From positions 17,001,172 to 17,065,171 of the forward strand of contig CM022669.1 in NCBI GenBank assembly GCA_012295275.1: 64,000 nucleotides of DNA. The letters run 5' to 3'. Origin of the DNA: Chrysomallon squamiferum. Taxonomy: Eukaryota > Mollusca > Gastropoda > Neomphalida > Peltospiridae. Positions 54,412-62,560 of this stretch are shown here, in pieces (within the stretch, counting starts at the first letter, position 1; each line of letters starts with the position of its first letter). Below the pieces are notes generated by a model. The model made no database searches. It worked only from the letters and a program-made list of their open reading frames with translations, and had not been told where the DNA came from. The translations under genes and the position numbers were made by a program.

Positions 54412-54914
54412 CTGCAAACAATTACACAGTCAGAGAGTAAAATATAACAATTAATACTGTATAGAGTAGAATTAATATAGTTTTAGTATAGCAGAGTATA
54501 GTGTAGTATAGTATTACTATAGCAGTGTGTAGTGTAGTATAGTATTAGTATAGTAGACTATAGTATAGTATAGTATTAGTATATCAAAGTATAGTGTAGT
54601 ATACTATTAGTATAGTACAGGATAGTGTAATATAATATTAATATAGTATTTGTATGGTACAGTATGTAGTGTACTGAAGTGCAGTGTAGTATAAGATAGT
54701 ATAGTACAGTAGAGTTTATCATAATGCAACAAAGAATTAATCTGTTTAACCTTTTTGGTGTTGCAGGCAAGAAATCTTGACGTGACATACTACACCATTT
54801 TTTACAAAATATGTTTTATATACAGTAGACGTGAACAAAAAAGTAATTTTCCTGAAAATACCTGGTTTGGGGAAGGAAGGGCATGTTGTGACAAAAGGGT
54901 TAACGGGATCTCAC
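54412..54914 (-). other. 0.5-kb intron between exons 7 and 6, largely a short tandem repeat
   Basis: From about 54460 to 54720 the intron consists of variants of AGTATAGTATTAGTATAG. The remainder is unremarkable. Splice borders and phases on both sides agree. Confidence 0.75.
54460..54720. repeat. AGTATAGTATTAGTATAG repeat
   Basis: Imperfect units built from GTATAGTATTAGTATAG with substitutions fill about 260 bp of the small intron between exons 7 and 6. Confidence 0.88.
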
Positions 54915-55029
54915 CTGAGCTGTCCCTCCCTAAAAGCAGGGGAGTTGTCAGTGATGTCCTGTACGTAAATATTGCTCACTCCTCCATACGTCTTCCTCAC
55001 CACATTGATCCCTATAGACACATCTTGTT
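54915..55029 (-). CDS. Exon 6 in view: core of a PDZ with a divergent binding loop
   Basis: This 115-bp exon has acceptor TTTCTGCTGCAG and donor CTCAG|GTGAGA. It enters in phase 1 and leaves in phase 2, matching both neighbours. With the split codon it reads EQDVSIGINVVRKTYGGVSN and then IYVQDITDNSPAFREGQLR. It continues the strand LLEVHLYK from the previous exon. The carboxylate-binding loop is SIGI instead of GLGF, so peptide affinity may be altered. The pattern IYVxxIxxxSPAxxxGxLR followed by KGD is typical PDZ sequence. It parallels the second PDZ of mature-type IL16 proteins, which also follows a GLGF PDZ (from memory). Confidence 0.9.
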
Positions 55030-55428
55030 CTGCAGCAGAAATAAGCAAATAAAGCACAGTTCAAATTATTGTAAAAAAAAAAAAAAAAAAAAAAATGAAG
55101 AAGAATTAAACTTTGAATTTTGTATTTATTATTTGTGTTTTCTAAACATATTTAACAAAAAAAAATCAAGAAACGTAATTCATGACTAGTTAAATATTCC
55201 AGAGTTGTCTCCCTTATAATGTTGACAATTATCTGTACTGTTAACTTTTTTTTTTTTCTTTTCTTCTGTTGAAATGATCAATATTTATATTTTAGCATTT
55301 TAAAAATTTACCTTTGACAATTTGCTGAACTATTAGAAACTATTAGTGGAGTGTTGTTGTTATTGCTGCTGTTGTTATTATTGTTATTACTATTACTGTT
55401 GTACTATTATTTTTATTTGTATTAATAC

Positions 55429-56804
55429 CTTTATAAAGATGAACTTCCAACAACTTATTCTTGCACATCTCATTTTCTTTCGGCCTCTGCGAATTCATCG
55501 TCTGTACTGAACTGACCGACGTTGTAGTGGTAGTAGTTCTCCTATTGTTGTCCTGTCGCTCTACGGAGCTTACCGAAGACGCCAACGAGGACACTGATGA
55601 TGCCACACGAGTTTCGTTGTACTCAATGTTCTGAGAGTACTGCTGTCTTTGAGAAAACTCCTGCTTCTCTACCACTGACAGGAATTTCATGTCCTGGCTG
55701 TAGCTGCTACTGCTGGAGATGATGCTTCGTTGGTCTGGTGGTCGAAAACTCGAAAACGATCCGTATGAAGAACTCGAGCTGATGTTCACCGTCCTGTTGC
55801 CGTAGAAACCTTCTGGCAACTCCGAAGTTTGATTGTGTGCGTGGCGGGGGGGTTGGTGGGATGTGAACGAGGTGCAGGAGCCATTTTGAAAATTTTTGTT
55901 TCTGCCACAGGGTTTGGGTGAAAATGAGTCACATGAACTGATGTCATAGTTCTGACCAACTGACTGGCCATTTCCATAGTTCTGATTGGCTGACCGACCA
56001 TTTCCATAGTTCTGATTGGCTGATTGTCCATTTCCATAGTTCTGATTGGCTGACCGGCCATTACCATAGTTCTGATTGACTGACAGTCCATTTTCATAGT
56101 TCTGATTGGCTGACAGTCCATTTCCATAGTTCTGATTGGCTGACCGGCCATTTCCATAGTTCTGATTGGCTGACTGTCCATTTCCATAGTTCTGATTGGC
56201 TGACCGGCCATTTTCATAGCTCTGATTAGCTGATCGGCCATTTTCATAGCTCTGATTAGCTGATCGGCCATTTTCATAGTTCTGACTGGCCAACCGACCA
56301 TTATCATAGTTCTGAAAGGTTGTGTTCCCACTTTCATAATTCTGACTGTGTGTGGGCACATTTTCATAGTTATGACCAGCTGTTCTCTCCCTTTCAACAT
56401 TCCGATTTGCCGATGCAACACTTTCATACTTCCGATTGGTCAACGTCCAGTTATCGTGACTCTTGTTCAATACCACCGGCCTGATGTTTTCATAATTGTG
56501 ATTGGTCATTTGTCCTCCATCTTCCTGGTTTTGATTGGTCGATCGGCTCCTTAGCGACAACATACTTGTTCCCATTTTCGGAGACTCAGTCTTTTGTTCT
56601 CCGTGAGTGTATTTGGACTTGAAAGGCACATTTGGTACTAAAGAGTTCTCCTGGAAAGACAACTGGTAACTGTTGGGCGCGAGTCCAAACGTCTGTCCGT
56701 CTGAAATACTGTTGGAGGGAGTGTGTCGTGGGGAGTGGCTTGGGGTGGAGACTGGACTTCCGTCTAGAGACTCGCAGGGGGAGTGGGAGGGAGAGCGACG
56801 TGGA
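55429..56804 (-). CDS. Exon 5 in view: long disordered linker with Tyr-x-Asn decapeptide repeats, then the start of the next PDZ
   Basis: This 1,376-bp exon (about 458 codons) has an ACTAAAG acceptor and an AAAG|GTATTA donor. Its first base completes a Ser codon (ASPTA-SPRRSPSHSP), and it ends in phase 1. It opens with a Ser/Pro-rich stretch (SPRRSPSHSPCESLDGSPVS). A tandem array of about 14 ten-residue units of the form NYGNGRSANQ follows, with older degenerate units before it (HNYENI, HNYENV). Fourteen Tyr-x-Asn motifs can be counted. The array is rich in N, Q, G, Y and S and has a prion-like composition. Next comes a Ser/Thr/Gln-rich region (SSSSSYGSF, RRTTTTTTSVSSV). The exon ends with LLEVHLYK, the first beta strand of the next PDZ. 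Tyr-x-Asn is the core of Grb2-type SH2 ligands, so phosphorylation-dependent adaptor binding is possible but inferred. Confidence 0.9.
55950..56380 (-). repeat. 30-bp coding minisatellite (NYGNGRSANQ units)
   Basis: About 14 units of exactly 30 bp lie inside exon 5, so the frame is never disturbed. Substitutions are mostly at the second residue of the Tyr-x-Asn motif (Gly, Glu or Asp) and at residue 5 (Arg, Gln or Leu). The two SYENGRSANQ units in tandem look like the most recent duplication. On the plus strand the unit contains TCTGATTGGCTGA. Units at the protein N-terminal side (NYENVPTHSQ, NYESGNTTFQ) are more diverged and probably older. Confidence 0.95.
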
Positions 56805-57339
56805 CTTTAGTAAGAGAAAAAAAAAAAAAAAATTATTGTAAGTATGTTAAAATAATGTGGCATTGTTATTAATGATTGTAATCAGAAAGAAATAAAACAA
56901 AAAAAAAAAAAAGTATTTGAAAGGAAGGATGAAAAAAAAATATTAAGCAGTGAAAATTATTGAAAGAATAGAATAAAAATTAAAAAATAAATAAATAAAA
57001 AAGATGAAAGGAAAGATGAATGAATGAAAGAAATAACTTTTTAAAAACAGATTTTAAAAAAAGATGAAAGGAATCAAAATAAACCTTAAAAAAACAAAAA
57101 TTTAATGAAAAGAAAACACAAAATAATGACTAATTAAAGAAAAGAAAAGAAAAAAAAATCATAAAAACAATAAGAAAAATCAACAGAAAGTCATAAAAAG
57201 AAGTACGAACATTTACACACCTGAAACGTCACACACAAAAAAACAAAGGTAAACAAAGATGAAAAGAGTCAGTATGTAATTAATGAGTAACAAAAGCCAG
57301 TAGAGCAATGTTGATGATGATGTGAGGTGACTGATGTAC

Positions 57340-57475
57340 CTGGCTGTTGGCGATGCTGAACGATTTCGGAAAGTTATTCTGACGAGTCCTTTCTTCAGAG
57401 AGCGGAATTTCATCAGCACTTCCTTGTGAGTTAGACCTCTCAGAGGCTCTCCATTCAGTGCTATTATTTCATCTC
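57340..57475 (-). CDS. Exon 4 in view: second half of the GLGF-type PDZ domain
   Basis: This 136-bp exon has acceptor TTTATTCAG and donor GCCAG|GTACATC and ends in phase 2. It encodes GDEIIALNGEPLRGLTHKEV and then LMKFRSLKKGLVRITFRNRS, ending ASPTA. This completes the PDZ begun in the preceding exon: the GDEIxxLNG turn, an alpha-2 helix starting THKEV (His at the class I position), and the final strand LVRITFRNR. Human IL16 and PDZD2 have a very similar GLTHxxxLxxFKxxKKGLxxLTVR segment (from memory). The reading frame is fixed by this homology and by the clean phase-2 join to the next exon. The first two bases, GA, need a G from upstream that the canonical donor does not provide. Confidence 0.9.
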
Positions 57476-57481
57476 CTGAAT

Positions 57482-57485
57482 AAAC

Positions 57486-57517
<32 letters not shown>

Positions 57518-57725
57518 TAAAAAATAACTAAACAAATAAATAAATAAATATACAAACAGATAGATAGATAGATAGACAGATAGACAGATAGATAGATAAA
57601 AAAATAACTAAACAAATCAATAGATAAATAAATAATAAATGAATAAACAAATAAATAAATAAATAAATAAGCAAACAAAAAAATAAATAAAGAGATAGAT
57701 AGACAGAGAGATAGATAATATAATA
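57482..57725. repeat. (GATA)n and (AAAT)n tetranucleotide repeats
   Basis: GATAGATA blocks alternate with AAATAAAT blocks; a unit of about 75 bp (GATAGATTAAAAAATAACTA) is itself duplicated at about 57500 and 57590. It begins immediately upstream of the exon-4 acceptor in gene sense. Confidence 0.92.
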
Positions 57726-58286
57726 AATAAATGAATAAATAAATATACAAACAAACAACTAAATAAGCAAACAAACATTTGCCAAAAAAAAAAAAAAAAA
57801 AAAAAAAATAACACAAATTAAAAAACAAACAAAGATGATAGAAAGAAATTGATATAGATGAATGAATGAATGAAATGGATGGATACATGGAAACAAAGTG
57901 AAAAAATTAGATGTCATTCTTACTTCAGATGAACACATTATTTAAAAAACATTTTTTTATCATTTTAATATTTCATGTTTGAAAACGTAATTTTTTTTTA
58001 ATTAAAATAGATCTCTTTGTGGATCTTTTAACATATATTATGTATGATTAGTGATAACTTAATATGTGGATAATTGGGTGAATGAAAGGAGAATGACAGA
58101 CAGATGGAAAATGGCTAAACTGAAAGAATTAAATGTGTATTTCTGGTATAATACATATTTTGACATACAAATAAAATAAATGGAGTGGAATATAAGAAAG
58201 ATTTAGAGGATGGACAGATGGATGGATGTTTCATCAGAGGTATAATATATATATTACTAAAGCAACAATGACAAACACAACTCTAC

Positions 58287-58493
58287 CTCCTTGAATCCTC
58301 CGTCTTCAGCAACAAGACCGTTTGAGAAAATCCTCCTCACTATGATTCCCATGTTTCCTCTGGGTGTGTCACTTCCACCCACAATGCTGAAGCCCAGCCC
58401 CTTCCCCTTTGCTCCCTTGTGAACTGTGATTGTTTGTTCGTCACTACCACCGAGAGGGGTTAGCGGATTTGCGACTGGGACTCGGCTAAATTT
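58287..58493 (-). CDS. Exon 3 in view: first half of a GLGF-type PDZ domain
   Basis: This 207-bp exon (69 codons) begins in phase 0 after the acceptor TTTTTCTGTCTCAG. It encodes [20 protein letters not shown] and then [20 protein letters not shown], followed by [20 protein letters not shown] and [19 protein letters not shown] is a canonical PDZ carboxylate-binding loop. The MGIxVxxIFxNGxAAEDG pattern is what I recall from the GLGF PDZ of IL16 and PDZD2. The likely donor is GAG|GTAGAG at 58286, which leaves phase 0, whereas the next exon needs one extra base. The homology itself (KE followed by GDEI) runs across the junction with no missing residue. The exon is clearly real, but its 3' border or the local sequence is uncertain by one base. 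Confidence 0.88.
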
Positions 58494-58680
58494 CTGAGAC
58501 AGAAAAATAAAAATAATAATACATATATAATGTGTTAGTGTTTGAGTGTGTGTGTGTGTGGGTGTGTGTGTCTTAGAACTGAGAAAGATATAAGAGATAT
58601 TAAAAAGAATTATTTAAAACATTTTATTATTATAGAGAGGTAAAATTTATTTATTATTCTTTGGAAGTTTGGCTCATATC

Positions 58681-58717
<37 letters not shown>

Positions 58718-59457
58718 AATGAATGAATGAATGCATGCTTATAGGCATGTGTGTATACATGCATGGATGTATGAGTAACAGTATGAAACCCACATAATAT
58801 TCATTATCTTCATTAATCTAATATATGACTCATACATATAAACTGTCGTAAAACATATCATCACAGAACATGAACAAATCTCTGTTAATTTAAACTACAC
58901 CTAAGTAACATTACACAAGTAACTCCATGTCATCTCTCAAACCAACCTTAACCTGGATCCCAGAACAAATAACAGACACATAAAGAAAAATGAATAAATG
59001 CATATCTAACAACACTTGAATGCATAATGTTACGTACAGAAGCAGCTGTAACATTGTTTACAATAATTAGGATATTCCATGTAACATTATACTGGTTCTG
59101 TGTCATATTGCACAATCTTTGTTATACTGAACACAGACTACAACCTTTTTACTTAAACCTTCTTAACTAGTATGTACAATATTACATAAACATCTACAAG
59201 AACTTGGTCGCTGACAATTATATTGACTGCTAACCTCAAACATGCAAACAGAAGATAACCTTTTTATGTAATCTTTGCAACTAGAATCTACAACATTATA
59301 TAAACTTTTACAAGGTGTTGGTCATTGACAATTATATTGACTGCTAACCTCAAACATGCAAACGGATAATAACCTTCTTATGTAATCTTTACAAATAGGA
59401 ATCTACAGCATTACATAAACTTTTACAAGGTCACTGACAGTTATACTGACTGCTAAC
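58494..59457 (-). other. 1-kb intron between exons 3 and 2
   Basis: It contains a (GT)n tract with GTAT/GAAT tetranucleotides around 58.68-58.74 kb. In its right-hand part lie the copies of the donor-containing tandem repeat at 59.15-59.48 kb. The rest is unremarkable AT-rich sequence. Confidence 0.7.
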
Positions 59458-59480
59458 CTCAAACATCTCTTCCCAGTTGA
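59155..59480. repeat. Triplicated ~110-bp segment containing the exon-2 splice donor
   Basis: CTGCTAACCTCAAACAT (the inverse of ATGTTTGAG|GTTAGCAG) occurs three times. GCTAAC starts at 59229, 59343 and 59452, so spacings are 114 and 109 bp. The intervening parts (ATTACATAAACTTTTACAAG, CTGACAATTATATTGA) are also repeated in order. The rightmost copy includes the true exon end. Confidence 0.92.
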
Positions 59481-59658
59481 TCACCGTTCCTGACGGAGTC
59501 TGGGCCATCACTTCTGGCACCACTGGAAACGGCGCGTTGCCATGGTTACCAACACCACCACCACCACCAGAATTCGAATACGGCTGTGGTGACATCATCC
59601 TAGGTACGTTTTTCAACGGCTCAGTTTGTGGAGACGCTAAGGAGGCCGATTTTCTCAC
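59458..59658 (-). CDS. Exon 2 in view: inter-PDZ linker of the scaffold
   Basis: This 201-bp exon is in phase 0 at both ends, with acceptor TTTTTGTCACAG and donor TTTGAG|GTTAGC. It joins VVASK from the previous exon to VRKSASLASPQTEPLKNVPR. A Ser/Pro-rich stretch follows, with a five-Gly run (GGGGGVGNHGN) and the ending INWEEMFE. The segment looks disordered and has no domain of its own; RKSAS could be a basophilic kinase site. Frame continuity with both neighbours supports it as coding. The donor and the adjoining intron belong to a roughly 110-bp tandem triplication, so two further identical donor sequences lie just downstream. Read-through past the true donor reaches a stop after eight more codons. 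Confidence 0.85.
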
Positions 59659-60071
59659 CTGTGACAAAAACGAATTCAGTATTTGAAAAAGAACTTTTAT
59701 TTAACACTGAAATCTAAAACGATATTTATATCATCTTGGTGTTTTATTTAGTCATTAAAATATTTTGGTGCCGTGATCTGTTAGTATTGCATTACAGATT
59801 TGTCACAAAGAACAATAGCAGTATTAAATGTTTTGTAAATACAGGTGTACTCTGATCTGCATTGAGAACAATATGATAAAGGTGAATGTGTTAATTTACA
59901 GAATGTGTCCATCTTGTCATCACCTGATAATTAAAGATAAATTAACTTTGATTAAATATTATCATCATTATACCAGCCTAATTACCTGTCTTAAAAACAA
60001 AACAATTAGTATATCAAATTTTGCAGTGCCAACAAAATTAACTGATATAAATGTAAGCATTGAAATAAGCA

Positions 60072-60205
60072 AATATGTTAATAAATAAATAAATATGTAA
60101 ATAAATAAATAAGTAAATAAATAAACAAAAATAAGTAAATAAATAAATAAACAAGTAAATAAGTAAATATATAAGTAAATATATAAATAAATGAATAAAT
60201 ACATT
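60072..60205. repeat. (AAAT)n/(AAGT)n tetranucleotide repeat
   Basis: AAATAAATAAGTAAAT-type sequence over 130 bp. Confidence 0.93.
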
Positions 60206-60627
60206 TTAAAAACATTCTTAAGACGTTAGTCATACTTATAAAAACATACGTAGTGTCTTATATATATATATAAAAAAAAAAAATGTTAACAGCATTTCAC
60301 AGCATTATAAGGAGGGGTTCTGAAAACAAACACACATATGGCTTCCAAGTTAAAAATAAACAAAGAAATAAAACAAAGAAAAATAAACAGGAAACTCCTG
60401 TGCCTGCCGAGAAGAGAAAATTTATATGGGTGTCTGAAGTTCGGAACGAGCAAAAACTACCTTTCACTACTCGCAGTTAATTGGGCAATCAGCCAGAAAT
60501 AAAATTAATGAAACCTCTGAAGGAAAATGAACTACAGCATCTGAACTGAGTAGCTGTTAGTGCTGGCAGCAAATCAAACAAAATTCACCAGAAGAAAGAA
60601 AATGAGAAAGTAAATAATACATTTAAA

Positions 60628-60671
<44 letters not shown>

Positions 60672-61067
60672 CCTTTCACCACGTGCAAGTGATAAAGTTT
60701 AATTTTTTTATATTTTTGTTTTTTAATTTTTATTTAAAGTCCAACTGCCAACAATAATAATGACTGTAAGTTAACACAGCAGCCTGTAATTTAAAAAATT
60801 AAATGTGACTGGTTCAGAATTTTAATTAACACAGTTATAATTTATTTAAGGTTGATGAGTTTAAAAAAAAAAATAATAATAAATAACAGTAATAATAAGG
60901 TAATAAATAACAGTAATGCTGATGAAAATAAATGTTAAATCCAAAGTCCTGGATTCTCTTAACGAAGAGAAAAGATCTCTACTTCCTTCCTTCCTCTCTC
61001 ACTATCTATATCTACTTATCTATTTATCTGTCAAGTTATTTATCTACCTATCTATTCACACACACAA

Positions 61068-61073
61068 AGAGAT

Positions 61074-61111
<38 letters not shown>

Positions 61112-61127
61112 GAGAGAGAGAGAGAGA

Positions 61128-61212
<85 letters not shown>
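61068..61212. repeat. (GA)n microsatellite
   Basis: GA dinucleotides with two early interruptions (GATTAGAGAG, GATTAAGAG), then about 35 uninterrupted units. Confidence 0.96.
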
Positions 61213-61213
<1 letters not shown>

Positions 61214-62427
61214 CAGAGGTGAAATAATTATTCTTTAATAAATTTATTTTCTTTTACAAAAAAATAAAGCAGTAACAATTCACTTTATACCCCTTATTTA
61301 CATAATTACAGAACACTGACAATAAATAAAATTTCTTTATCACTATTAACCATTTTTTTTTTTTTTTTTTAAATTCCTGGTACACACTACATTAAAACCC
61401 TGTTTATACAAATTTATGTAAGAAAAAAAAAAAAAAAAAAACCAGTATTTATCAGCAAAATCTTTCATTAAACCAATTCATCACCCAGCTGTTTTGCCAA
61501 TAGATTTCCTCGTGCCACTTAGAACACAGCTGACTTTTACCTACTGCTGCCCAGCCCCCTTGAAACAAAAGTCACCACTAGAAGCATTTAATGTGCCAGA
61601 AGAACACAAGTCAATGTTTACCAGCATTTAACAGGGCTTATCAGACTAACAGAAATGACTGGGCTGCTGTGTTTTACGACCACCTGCGACCAGTGCGTGT
61701 GATAAGGAATGCTCGCCCAGTTGATAAAAAAAAAAAGTTTGTTAAGACGTTTAAAAGGAAAACGGGCAGTGTCTTTGGCACGATGCAGCAGTTGCAGTTG
61801 TAGAAGTAATTTCTGTGTCTCTCCTTCGTTTTCTACAACTGTGAACTGTGGTGGTTGGGGGAGGAAGAGGCTGGAGATGGTGGGAGTGCAGTGGGGGGAG
61901 GTGGCAGGATGAGGAGGATGGAGGGAGGAAGGAAGGATGTTTGGAAAGATGGTGAAAGTGAGATATAAAAAGGATGTGGGTAAACTGTATGAGAAAGAAA
62001 TGGAGGGAAAAAGAAGGGAAGGAAACTGGTGAATTGAATGAATGGGAAGTGGGTGGGAAGGAAACGTAAAGAAAATAAAGCTGGGATGTAATGGATTCAT
62101 TATTCTATTCCAGTCTTCTCTGATGTGATATTACTAGGGTTCAAAACATACACGCAAAACTGAGTGCAATGTATGTTAATTAATATTCAACAGATGGTGT
62201 AATTTATTATTTGGCTTGTGTGGTGGAATAATGCATGGACAATATGTCAAAAATTATAAATAACAAAAATTAAATAAAAAAAATATATAAAATAAATAAA
62301 AAATGTAATAATATACAAAAAAAAAATAATAATTAATTATATATACAGATGGAAACAAGGAAATACAAACAAAATATAAATGAATAAATAAATAATACAA
62401 CAAAAAATAAATAAACAAATAACTTAC

Positions 62428-62560
62428 TTTAGAAGCTACAACCAACTGAACAAGTTTGGGGGCATTACGAAGACAGTCTACTGCCTCCTGGTGTCCAAGT
62501 CCAATCAGACTGTGCCCATTTATCATCAACAGTTCATCTCCACGCTTCAGTCGACCATCC
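62428..62560 (-). CDS. Exon 1 in view: second half of a PDZ domain, PDZD2/IL16-like multi-PDZ scaffold
   Basis: This 133-bp internal exon is bounded on the minus strand by a TTTTTCAG acceptor and an AAA|GTAAGT donor. It starts with the last base of a split codon and ends in phase 0. It encodes DGRLKRGDELLMINGHSL and then GLGHQEAVDCLRNAP and VQLVVASK. This is the classic C-terminal half of a PDZ fold: the DGRLxxGDELLxING strand-turn, the alpha-2 helix starting HQEAV, and the final beta strand. The His at the start of alpha-2 is typical of class I PDZ domains, which bind C-termini with Ser/Thr at position -2. The ending VVASK resembles an N-terminal PDZ of the IL16/PDZD2 family (from memory). 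The N-terminal half, with its carboxylate-binding loop, must lie in an exon beyond 64000 or one I could not see. The gene therefore enters the window incomplete. Confidence 0.9.

Larger units (their letters stand above)
56805..58286 (-). other. Introns on either side of exon 4 (56805-57339 and 57476-58286)
   Basis: The first, about 0.5 kb, is A-rich with AAAGATGAAAGG-like repeats on the plus strand. The second, about 0.8 kb, begins with GATA/AAAT tetranucleotide arrays (57482-57725) and an A-run (57785-57807), then ordinary AT-rich sequence. It is also where the one-base phase conflict falls. A micro-exon inside it is possible in principle, but PDZ homology leaves no residues for one to encode. 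Confidence 0.6.
59659..62427 (-). other. 2.8-kb intron between exons 2 and 1
   Basis: It contains AAAT tetranucleotide repeats (60.07-60.2 kb), (TA)n (60.64-60.67 kb), (GA)n (61.07-61.21 kb) and a segment of normal complexity at about 61.44-62.05 kb that is unusually purine/G-rich on the plus strand. Open frames of 70 codons (plus) and 160 codons (minus) occur in that segment, but neither has a recognisable product. Confidence 0.6.

Noticed and set aside
55786-56427. 213-codon minus-strand frame with Met-Lys/Arg repeats
   Set aside because: It is a different frame of the 30-bp coding repeat in exon 5. The frame continuing into both flanking exons is the NYGNGRSANQ one.
61591-62100. 70-codon plus and 160-codon minus frames in the same intronic segment
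   Set aside because: Low-complexity Pro/Ser/Phe or basic translations without a domain; the minus frame lacks phase-compatible splice sites to neighbouring exons.
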